Source of the DNA: Heloderma charlesbogerti
Taxonomy: Eukaryota; Chordata; Lepidosauria; Squamata; Helodermatidae
Assembly: GCA_026122225.1 (NCBI GenBank)
Contig: JANEZZ010000407.1
Location: 372,001-436,000, forward strand
Length of the DNA: 64,000 nt
Direction: 5' to 3'
Part shown: positions 55,228-64,000 of the stretch, in pieces
Numbering within the stretch: the stretch's first letter is position 1
How the letters are laid out: every line of letters begins with the position of its first letter
Position numbers and translations under genes: made by a program
The notes under the pieces: model-generated
Database searches by the model: none
Told to the model about the DNA's origin: nothing
The model's input: only the letters and a program-made list of their open reading frames with translations

Positions 55228-55564
55228 CCTTGGACCACCCTGGGGTCAAACGACAGAACCGGCAAAGGTGCCCGTGGGGCGTGCCGGACCGCCTTTGAGG
55301 TCTGCCATGGCACCAGAGAACGGGGGTCGAGACACCCAGGAGGTTAAAGGCGTGGACTCCATTGATTGAGTCAACCAGGCTGAACGGGTCTGAAAAGACG
55401 GCACTAGGGTGCTGGGCAGAGTAAGTATTTGATTTCCCTTCTGTCTTTCTGTTTGAGTTGCCTTCGGAGCGTCTGAGGTTTGTCAGACTCTGTGTAAGCG
55501 TCTGAGGTTTGTCAGTCTGAGGTTTGTTAGACTCCGTGTATGGTTTCAAATAGAGGTAGGCACA

Positions 55565-55822
55565 ATGGGGTCGGGTAGCTCCCGTTTAGAAAGCTCTGCC
55601 ACTCCCTTGGGATGCATGCTAAAGATGTCGAAAGGCAAGCTGGTTAAGATGTCGACTAAGATGTCGAAAGGCAAGCTGGTTACACTCTGTCAATTGGAAT
55701 GGCCGTCATTTGGAGTCAACTGGACAGATATCGGCTCCTTTAATGAGGCCACAATTAGAAAAGTGCATGTTATTGTTGTAAATAATGGGCAATGGGATCA
55801 ATTTGCCTATATTGATTGTTAG
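55565..55822 (+). pseudogene. ERV gag matrix remnant
   Basis: An 85-codon frame starting MGSGSS, a myristoylation-type Gly2, then a matrix-like segment (EWPSFGVNW). A 36-bp in-frame direct duplication is present (copies starting at 55,622 and 55,658). The frame stops after the matrix part. A Pro-rich stretch around 56,090-56,200 may be the following gag region, out of frame. Confidence 0.7.
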
Positions 55823-56809
55823 TTGAATTGGTGCGGAAAGAATCCCCCTTAGTTACAGAAGTGTAAATGTGTACATGTGTTACTGGCAAAGGACCGCAGG
55901 GGCAAGAGACCCCAGTGGTGTCTGAATCAAGTAGTGAGATAGATTTGCCTCAGGGAAAGTGAGGTTATCAGCATTTGGATGAGTGCCGACCAAAATCCAC
56001 TGAAGGCGAGAAAAGGTTGAATATAAAGTTCAGTATTGTAAAGTCATGATGGTATGCTCCGAGGTGAAGCCCAAAGCCCCTGTTCTCCCCGATTCAAGCC
56101 CCACGGAAGGAGCTTGAAGACTGGGAGACCCTGCCCAAGGTGCCCTGAGCTCCCCCCGGTCTATTCGGTCTGTTAGGCTGGGAGGAGAGGTTGTTGGGGG
56201 AGGGAGGGGGCCCTCCAGAGACAGTTTGTCTGCCACCGTATCCAAGTTTGTTAGAAGAAGCAAAAGCAGTTGAAAAAGTTGCAACTTCTGAAGAGATTTG
56301 TTTGACGTCTTAAAGACTGTGGCAAAATCAAGAAACAAAGAAGAGCAAGTTCTTAAAATATCAGGGGCTGTGTAAGCTTATCTCTGTCAGCCTGCTCAGA
56401 GCAGAGCCAAGGGGGACTTGCCTAACCCCCCTTCGCCGCGGCTGGTTTAGCCTTAGCAAGCAGAGAGGCTGGAAGGTGTCTGTGAGGACCTGACAAAAGA
56501 GGGAGATTTGCAAAAAAAACAACAACAAGAAAAGCATCACAGCTGGAAGGCTGAGCAGCACTGCTCTGTTCTTATCTGTGGAGGAATCTAGAAGAGGTGT
56601 AAGGTTACACCTTCCCCATTCGAACTGATGAAGAGACACAGAGCTTTTGTTAAAAACATCCCTTCTTTATGGCCCAAAGCCTTCTTTGTTAGAGGCACTC
56701 TGCACATGGACTGGAACAGTTAAAATCTTCTTTAAAAAGGGAGAGCCCTGTGTGCGTGAGGCAGTATCCTCTGAAAAAAGCCACCTGTGCAGGCTTGAAG
56801 CCGCTCATT

Positions 56810-56940
56810 GAGAAGTTCAAAAATTATGGTTAGCTAATAAAGGGATCATCCCCCTTTAACACCCTGATTTTGGGTGCGCCCGAGGCAGATAGCACCTCCT
56901 TCAGGTTAGACCAAGACCTGAGAACAGTGGCTGACTGCCC
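56810..56940 (+). pseudogene. ERV reverse transcriptase N-terminal remnant
   Basis: Short matches to the start of gammaretroviral RT, best at 56,900-56,935 (FRLDQDLRTVAD). A frameshift and stops precede it. The polymerase catalytic region and RNase H are not present before the integrase remnant. Confidence 0.65.
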
Positions 56941-57084
56941 TTGGTGCCTCAAAAATGATTCAAAGATGTTTGAGCCCCCAGCTCAAATGAGAAGTCGCCC
57001 ATGCGCTTATGATAAAAGCAATTGACTGCACCGCACAGACAGTAGCCAAGATCCTGTTAAAAAGTAATCCCTAGGCTCTTGTTA

Positions 57085-57720
57085 CCTAAAGAGAGTGAAT
57101 CAAATCAGGGGCCCCATTTTGTTGGACAAGTGACGCAAGTAGTGGCCCAGGCATAACAAACTAACTAGAAGCTACACCCCCCTTGGAAACCTCAATCCAC
57201 AAGTCAAGTTGAGAAGATGAACCGCACCTTAAAGACAATGCTCATTAAAATTTGTTTAAAGATTAAATTGAAAGGCCACAGGCCTTGCCAATCACCTTGA
57301 CTTGAGTACGGTGCACCCCCAAGGGAAGTATTAAATTGACACCCTTTAAACGTTCCATAAGCGGCCACCTCGGATATTACCTATGGCTGATAGCTTAAAT
57401 GTGAATTTAGAAGTAAAAGTTTTAAGATTCAAGGTTATGTTACTGCTTTGCAGTCTGTTTTGTTTTCACAGGTTTGCAACACCGCACCAATGCGACACCG
57501 CACCGCCTTTAGACGCTCCAGTGCATAATCTCAATCCCAGCGATTAGGTGCTAATCCAGTCCTAGAAAGATGAACCACCTACCAAGGAGCGGAAGGGTCT
57601 GTTTAAGATCCTACTTACCACTCCCGTTGCTATAAAAGTCGCCAAAGGGAAGAAGTGGATTCATCACACTGAATAAAGGCATCACCTGCACCAGAGAGGG
57701 TCACACCGGAAGCTGACCCA
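57085..57720 (+). pseudogene. ERV integrase remnant
   Basis: Core block SNQGPHFVGQV at 57,100-57,132, then PWKPQSTSQVEKMNRTLK at 57,178-57,231, and a C-terminal block LLTTPVAIKVAKG…WIHHT around 57,611-57,673. The position normally held by the second catalytic Asp in the SDxGPxF motif is Asn. Stops separate the blocks. Confidence 0.75.
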
Positions 57721-58020
57721 CCCGAAGGTCACCGTTGGAATAATGAACCCCTGAAAGGACTCAAGTAGCTCTGCAGAAAGAGGGTGCTCTCGTTTCAAGG
57801 GTTCCTGATGAACGGAACAAAACTGAGTTCCAAAAGTTCCAAAAAAATGTGTTTTTGTTGTCAACATTCTAGTAGCTAGAACAAAGGCGTCCCAGGCCTC
57901 ACTTGCTGTTTAGAGAAAACCGTCAACACCACAGCGATAATAGTTTGCGCCTTTAAGTGCGTAGTCCACCGCGGGACCAAAGAGAGTATAAATTTGAGAA
58001 AAGCCTTTTGAGGGGGGAAT

Positions 58021-58365
58021 TGTAGTAAAAATGCAACCTAAAAGCCATTGTATGTGTCTTAAGCAGCACATAGTATTGTAAGAGCTGCGCATGCCTGGAA
58101 TGAGCAGACAGTAACCCTAAGATAAGGTTGCTAAGCAAACCGCTGGCAACCCATCAAAAGTAACACGCTGGCTGAGGAATGCAAGCTAAGTGATAAAACT
58201 GCAGCGCGGGGGTTGCCAGGGGTCGACTCTGCTTTTGAGCGTGAGCTCCTTTGTCGAACTGTTTGCAAACAATAAAATCGAGCTGGACCCAGCCTGAAGT
58301 TGACTCTCCTCTTTGGGGCAAATTGGACTAGCCTCCAGGGGGCGAAACTAGCATTTTGTGCAACA
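58021..58365 (+). repeat. ERV 3' LTR
   Basis: 345 bp, preceded by the purine tract gaggggggaa and followed by the target duplication ACAG. Confidence 0.92.
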
Positions 58366-59029
58366 ACAGTGCTGCATGATGTCACCCTGGAAGCAGTGAT
58401 GTCACGGTGCAGAGGCAGGCCTGCCTCCACCATTCACGCTGCTGAGGCCAAAATGCTTTCTCCTCCTCTTGCTGCTGCTGGAGTTTGTGGTCGGTTCAGT
58501 CAGGGGCACCCAAACTCTGGTTGCCTCCCGCATGGCTTATCTTTTTGTGAGGGAGTGGTCTATCCCCACTATCAGCCACGATGGCTAACTGGGCCACCTA
58601 CGTCCAGAGGCCACACGCCTCTGTGGAGCAGATCCTGGGAGGCGCCCTGTGGCTGGCTCCAGTACACCTGGGGCCTGTGGGTAGCCAGAGGCATCGGGAC
58701 AGCTGAGGCTGGAGGCAGAATGGAGGAGGAAGGCCCTGCTGGCTCTGATCGGGAAGAAAAGAGTCACACGACACCATCCTTGCCTCCTCTTCTGGCCTGT
58801 AGATGGGGAAGGGAGGCTGGGGGGGGTCAAAAGTGAGGGGCTGTGGTGAAGGGGATGGGGGGAGGGCTGCCCTGAGCTGAGCCACAGTCTTGCACAGCCT
58901 GCCCACCTCTCTTTCTGCCATGTCCTGAGGACACTTGCGCCTGGGCTTCCCGGCTGCAGCAGAGAGGATGCAACGCCTGGACTGGTCTTCCAGCTGTGGA
59001 GGCAGCTGTGGGCTACGTCACTGGCCACA
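58366..59029. other. Unassigned sequence after the ERV
   Basis: The phrase 'gatgatgtcac' before the ERV and 'gcatgatgtcaccctgg' after it mark the interrupted host DNA. No gene recognised. Confidence 0.4.
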
Positions 59030-61257
59030 TAGATTCATAGATTCATAGAATAGTAGGGTTGGAAGGGGCCCACGAGGCCATCGAGTCCAACCCCCTGCTC
59101 AATGCAGAAATCCATGTCAGAGCATTCTTGACAGATGGCTGTCCAGCCTCGTCTTGAAGGCCTCCAGTGTGGGAGAGCCCACCACCTCCCCAGGTCATTG
59201 GTTCCATTGTCGTATTGCTCTTACAGTCAGGATGTTTTTCCTGATGTTCAGCCGGAATCTGGCTTCCTGTCACTTGAGCCCATTATTCCGTGTCCTGCAC
59301 TCTGGGATGATCAAGAAGAGATCCTGGCATTCTTCTCTGTGACAACCTTTCAAGGACTTGAAGAGTGCTATCCTGTCTCCCCTCAGTCTTCTCTTCTCAA
59401 GGCTAAACATGCCCAGTTCTTTCAGTCTCTCTTCATAGGGCTTTGTTTCCAGTCCCCTGATCATCTTTGTTGCCCTCCTCTGAACCCTCTCCAGTTTGTC
59501 TGCATCCTTCTTAAAGTGTGGTGCCCAGAACTGGACACAGTACTCCAGATGAGGCCTAACCAGTGCTGAGTAGAGGGGAACTAGTACTTCCCGGGATTTG
59601 GAAGTGATGCTTCTATGAATGCAGCCCAAAAGAGCATTGGCCTTTTTTGCAGCCACATCACACTGTTGGCTCATATTCAGCTTGTGATCGACAACAATTC
59701 CAAGATCCTTCTCACTTGTAGTGTGGTTGAGCCACGTATCCCCCATCTTGTAACTGTGCATTTGGTTTCTTTTTCCTAGATGAAGAACTTGGCATTTGTC
59801 CCTATTAAATGTCATTCTGTTGTTTTCTGCCCAGCGCTCCAGTCTATCCAGATCACTTTGAATTTTGTTTCTGTCTTCCAAAGTATTAGCTATCCCTCCC
59901 AATTTTGTGTCATCTGCAAATTTGATCAGCATTCCCTGCACCTCCTCCTCCAAGTCATTCATAAAAATGTTGAAGAGCACTGGGCCCAGGACTGAGCCCT
60001 GCGGTACCACACTCGTTACCTCTCTCCAGTTTGAGAAGGTCCCATTGATAAGCAGTCTTTGAGTCCGATTCTGTAGCCAACTGTGGATCCACTGGACCGT
60101 TGTTTCATCTAGCCCACTTTGACCTAGTTTGCTCATCAGAATATCATGGGGCACTTTGTCAAAAGCTTTGCTGAAGTCGAGGTATATGATGTCTACAGCA
60201 TTCCCACAGTCCCCAAGGGAGGTGACTTGATCAAAAAATGAGATCAGATTTGTCTGGCAGGACTTGTTTTTGACAAATCCATGTTGGCTTCGAGTAATCA
60301 CGGCATTGTTGTCAAGGTGCTTCCAGATGGATTGCTTTATGATCTGCTCCAGGATTTTCCCAGGGATTGATGTCAGACTGACTGGTCTGTAGTTCCCAGG
60401 TTCCTCCTTTTTACCCTTTTTGAAGATAGGGACAACGTTAGCCCTCCTCCAGTCATCTGCCAGTTCCTTTATGACTCTAGGATGCAGTTCACCTGGCCCT
60501 GGAGATTTGAACTCATTCAAAGTAATGAGGTGTTCCTTGACCATATTCCTGTCGATCTCAAGCTGCAATCCTGCCCCTTCAGCCTGTACTTCGCCTTTGC
60601 CAGGGGGGTCATAGACCCTCTTTTGGGGGAAGACTGAGCCAAAGTAGGAACTGAGCACCTCTGCCTTTTCTTTGTCATCTGTTATCATTTTGCCATCCTT
60701 ATTTAATAGCTGAACCACCACTTATTTCCTCTGCCTTTTACTATGCATGTAGCTGAAGAAAGCCTTTTTGTTGTTTTTAACATCCCTTGCTAACCTCAGC
60801 TCATTCTCAGCTTTAGCCTTCCTGACGCCATCCCTGCAATTCTGTGCTATCTGCCTGTACTCTTCCTTTGTTACTTGGCCTTCTTTCCACTTCCTATATG
60901 TGTCCTTTCTTGTTTTCAGGTCATCCCTAAGCTTTTTGTGAAGCCACATGGGCTTCTTCTGTTGTCTTCCACCTTTTCTTCTTGTTGGAATTGCTTGTGA
61001 TTGTGCCCTGAGAATTTCCTTTTTTAAAAGCTCCCACCCATCTTGGACTCCTTTTCTCGCTAGCATCGCTTGCCATGGGACCTTACTAATCATTGTTCTG
61101 AGTTTATGAAAATCAGCTTTCCTAAAATCCAGGGTACGCGTTTGACTACACTCGGCTTTTGCTTCCCTTAGAACCAAGAACTCAAGTACAACATGGTCGC
61201 TTTCCCCTAGAGTTCCTGTAACTGCTACTTTATCCACTAAGTCATCTCTGTTGGTTG
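59030..61257 (-). mobile_element. CR1 LINE, 2.2-kb antisense copy with near-continuous ORF2
   Basis: On the minus strand a 171-codon frame (61,237-60,722) and a 483-codon frame (60,721-59,270) are separated by a single stop. Together they cover the end of the endonuclease, the linker, the full RT ([47 protein letters not shown]) and the C-terminus. About 24 codons are missing between KELA and DDWRRAN. It ends in the typical tail at 59,030. This is the best preserved CR1 RT in the window, but it is 5'-truncated. Confidence 0.95.
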
Positions 61258-63072
61258 TTTTGCCTAACCGGCAAAGTTTCTATAGGTGAACAAGCCAAAT
61301 AGGGAACTGCCTGTATGTCACCACTCTCCAGACAGGCCAGCCAACAGTGTAAGAACTTGTGGTTGAACTAGACTTCCTTTTTGGTCAACAAGCATTCTGC
61401 GCATGATCAGGTGCTGTGTAATCAGTTTCCTAATAAAAAGCCAGTGGTGTCTAGCATGCAGGGGGGAGTTTATTTCTCCGCACACAGAACCCATCCTAGG
61501 AGGAGGATCGCAGCTTTCTGGCTAATCTTCTGGCACCCCCGCCAAAGGAAAGGCCGGGCCGGGGGCGGCGGGATGGCTGCGCTTGGCCAGTTTGTTTTCC
61601 TGGGCAAGAGGTGAGCAATGCTGCTGCCAGCAAGGAACTGGGCAGCACAGAGAAGTCCACCCTGGCAGCCTGAAGGACATGGGCCACTTCAGACTGCAGG
61701 TGCCAGAGGAACCAGGGGGGGGGGGTGCCAGGCTGACCAACACCCAGGCGAGACTATTCTGTGGGGCTGCAAGAGGGCACTGGGGGCAGGGGTCTGAGGC
61801 CCTCTGCGCATGCCTCTCAGGTCTCCTGCCATGAAGCAGGAGAGGTGGTGGCTGCGCCCACACAGAGGTGGGGTGCTCCGAGGAATTCCCTCCCTTGCCC
61901 CTGGCCTTTTCCTTGGGTGGTCTGGCGGACATCCCATTGAGGGGCCACTGTTCTGGGGGACGAGGAGGCTTTCAAAGGCCCCCCCTTTGCCCCATCCCCA
62001 CTACTGCTGCTGCTGCTTCAGGCCCGAGAGAAACAGGGTTTCTGCAAGTCACGGCGACTATGGATTTCCTCTAGTAACGGAGGCAGGAGGCCTCCGAACT
62101 CCAGCTACTGGGGACACGAGCTCTGTGCGCACGCACACGCAAGGGTCTTCTGATGCTCTTATGGTGGGGGGGCACTTGAGGGGCTGAATGGAGCAAAGGG
62201 CTGCCCATGTACCTGTGGTGCCAGCCCACAAGCACCGCTCTTCCTCCCGCTGACATTGTGCTCCCCGCCCCCTATGCTGGCATGGCGGAAGTGGCCGGGA
62301 TGCATGACCTGGGGGTGGGCACCAGCCTTGGCACTCACCAGTCGATTGGCTTTAGGGGGATCTTGCTCTTTGGGACCAAGAGCCAGAGGAGAGACACCTG
62401 CCCAAGCTGGCATCTGGTAGGCCAAGACCACCCGCCCCCGTGCCACCCACTTTCCTCTAGAAAAGGCCCAAGGGCCAGGGCAGCCCCTGCATGTGTCATG
62501 TCAATGTTGGCCATGGCAGGGCACCTCCTTGCCCAGTAAGGCTTACACCAGAGCCAGCTTCAGCCCGCACTGCTCCGGGCAACGCTTCGGAAGCCCCAGG
62601 CAGATGCTGAAGGAGGCGGGGACAAGTCAGGTCCAGAGAGAGGCTTGTGAGTCAGGGGCTTCAGGGCAGGGATGGGAACCTCCCAGGGGTGTTCCCCATC
62701 TGGCCCGGAAGCTTCTTCCCCAGCCACGCCCCTCTGCCCCGGGCACCATGGGGTGGGGGAGCTCCTATGTCCGATCAGCAGCTGATCAGAGCTAGAGCTT
62801 TTCCCTGCGGGGCAGAGGGGCCTGTAGACAGCAGAGGAAGGGGCTGGGCGATCCAGTCCTGCTTCCTTCTGAGCCTTGCTGCTTAACTACGGCCCCTTCC
62901 TTGGGCAGCCCTGCTGCCCAGGGGTGGGGAATGGGGCGTCTCAGAGTCCCACTGGTGTGGAAGTGACCTGCCGGCATGGAGCCATTTTTCAGGTGGCTTC
63001 CTTCCGGGCCATTTCCAGCCTGGAGCTGAGGCTGCCGGAGCCCAGCACACCCTGGCGGAGGAGGAGGTGAAT
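61258..63072. other. Unassigned sequence
   Basis: GC-rich, with open frames on both strands and no family match. The 62,045-62,130 part faintly resembles a second-lineage CR1 tail (ggaggcaggaggcctccgaactccagctactgggg). Otherwise no gene or repeat recognised. Confidence 0.4.
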
Positions 63073-63489
63073 CATAGAATCATTGAATAGTAGGGCTGGA
63101 AGGGGCCTACAAGGCCCCCTGCTCAATGCAGGAATCCAAGTCAGAGCATCCCTGGCAGAGGGCTGTCCAGCCTCGTCTTGAACGCCTCCAGTGTGGGAGA
63201 GCCCACCACCTCCCTAGGGAATGGGTTCCATTGTCGTATTCCTCTGACAGTCAGGAAGTTTTTCCTGATGCTCAGCTGGAATCTGGCTTCCTGGAACTTG
63301 AGCCCATGATTCTGTGTCCTGCACTCTGGGATGATGGAGAAGAGATCCTGGCCTTCCCCTCGGTGACAGCCTTTCAAGGACTTGAAGAGCGCTATCCTAT
63401 CTCCCCTCAGCCTTCTCTTCTCAAGGCTAAACATGCCTGGTTCTCTCAGTCTCTCCTCATAGGGCTTTGTTTCCAGTCCCCTGATCATC
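63073..63489 (-). mobile_element. CR1 LINE 3' fragment (antisense)
   Basis: From the tail (atcatagaatcattgaatag) back to [15 protein letters not shown] short deletion removes part of the 'ccatcgagtccaa' block. Confidence 0.92.
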
Positions 63490-64000
63490 CGCTTGCCTCG
63501 CCTTTGTGCAAACTTGCGCTCCCTTTTGTTTTCCTCGCTGGGGCAGACTTCCGCTTTCTGAAGGGAGCCCACCTTCCTCTAATAGCTTCCTTGACGCTGC
63601 TCCTTAACCATGCTCTTGCTCTGCCTCTTGGACTTGGCGCCCAGCTTTCCTAACCTGTGGTATACATTTCAGCTGAGCTTCTGTTATTGTGGTTTTGAGT
63701 AACCTCCAATCATTTTGAAGGGATTTAACCCTCCTGACTCCCACTTTCAACTTCCTTTTCACCAGTGCCCTTATGTTAGAGAAGTTTCCTCTTTTGAAGT
63801 CAAATCTGACTGTGCTGGATTTCCTGGACAATTTTTCACTTAAATATGTATTAAATCTGCTTAATACAGATGTATTACAGATGTAACATACAGTTACATG
63901 AACCACTGTGGCCAGGTTATCTGTTCAGCTTTGTGCTGCCAAGACCACCCTGGGCCGCCAGAGAAAGGGCTGGATCTGATAGCACTGCCTGATACTCTCA
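63490..64000 (-). mobile_element. CR1-like LINE, endonuclease-RT linker fragment (antisense)
   Basis: The minus-strand frame at 63,906-63,604 encodes a CR1-type linker (VRFDFKRGNFSNIRALVKRKLK, SLQNDWRLLKTTI) and differs clearly from the linker in the 15-kb and 61-kb copies. It abuts the preceding fragment. The window ends soon after. Confidence 0.7.

Larger units (their letters stand above)
54863..58365 (+). mobile_element. Endogenous retrovirus, gammaretrovirus-like, defective
   Basis: A complete insertion with two LTRs and a 4-bp target duplication ACAG (54,859-54,862 and 58,366-58,369), the size expected for gammaretroviruses. Internal order: primer binding site, short gag start, remnants of RT, integrase core and integrase C-terminus, then polypurine tract (58,010-58,019). 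Only about 290 bp separate the integrase end from the polypurine tract, so env is absent. The frames are short and broken throughout. It cannot encode virus functions. Confidence 0.9.

Noticed and set aside
61348..61482. Possible solo LTR (tgtaagaac … ccgca, with AATAAA inside)
   Set aside because: Only 135 bp, flanking words agree poorly, and no second copy in the window.

Overview
This is animal nuclear DNA, almost certainly from a reptile and most likely a squamate (lizard or snake). The window holds many CR1 LINE copies in both orientations, L2-type LINE tails, a tRNA-derived SINE of the kind common in squamates, a MIR-type SINE, a gammaretrovirus-like endogenous retrovirus and GT-AG spliced exons. 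The high GC content and two strong CpG islands suggest a gene-rich segment, such as a microchromosome. The species cannot be fixed from sequence alone.

The functional core is a head-to-head pair of short-chain dehydrogenase/reductase genes of the D-beta-hydroxybutyrate dehydrogenase (BDH1) family. On the minus strand, BDH1 can be assembled completely from six coding exons (26,111 down to 11,558; 347 residues). All its splice sites are canonical and its N-terminus is a mitochondrial presequence. On the plus strand, a BDH1-like paralog runs from 28,553 to 46,057 in five coding exons (348 residues). Its last four exons have exactly the same lengths (111, 142, 153 and 470 bp) and phases as those of BDH1, so the pair arose by inverted duplication. 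Its first exon is different: an Arg-rich stretch followed by two Leu-rich hydrophobic segments replaces the presequence, which suggests another membrane location. Its 142-bp exon has AC instead of AG at the expected acceptor. A GC-rich CpG island (about 27.4-30.1 kb) lies between the two genes and probably serves as a bidirectional promoter.

Layout: 1-8.4 kb is LINE debris, including a CR1 nested in an L2. 8.8-10.1 kb is an orphan CpG island. 10.1-26.1 kb is BDH1, with CR1 copies in its introns. 27.4-30.1 kb is the shared CpG island. 28.5-46.1 kb is the paralog, with an 11-kb first intron full of repeats. 46.1-54.8 kb is gene-poor repeat DNA. 54.86-58.37 kb is an ERV with two LTRs, a 4-bp target duplication, heavily deleted gag-pol and no visible env. 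59.0-61.3 kb is a long minus-strand CR1. 61.3-64 kb is unique sequence followed by more CR1.

The many long open frames in the CpG islands and GC-rich introns are compositional artefacts, not genes.
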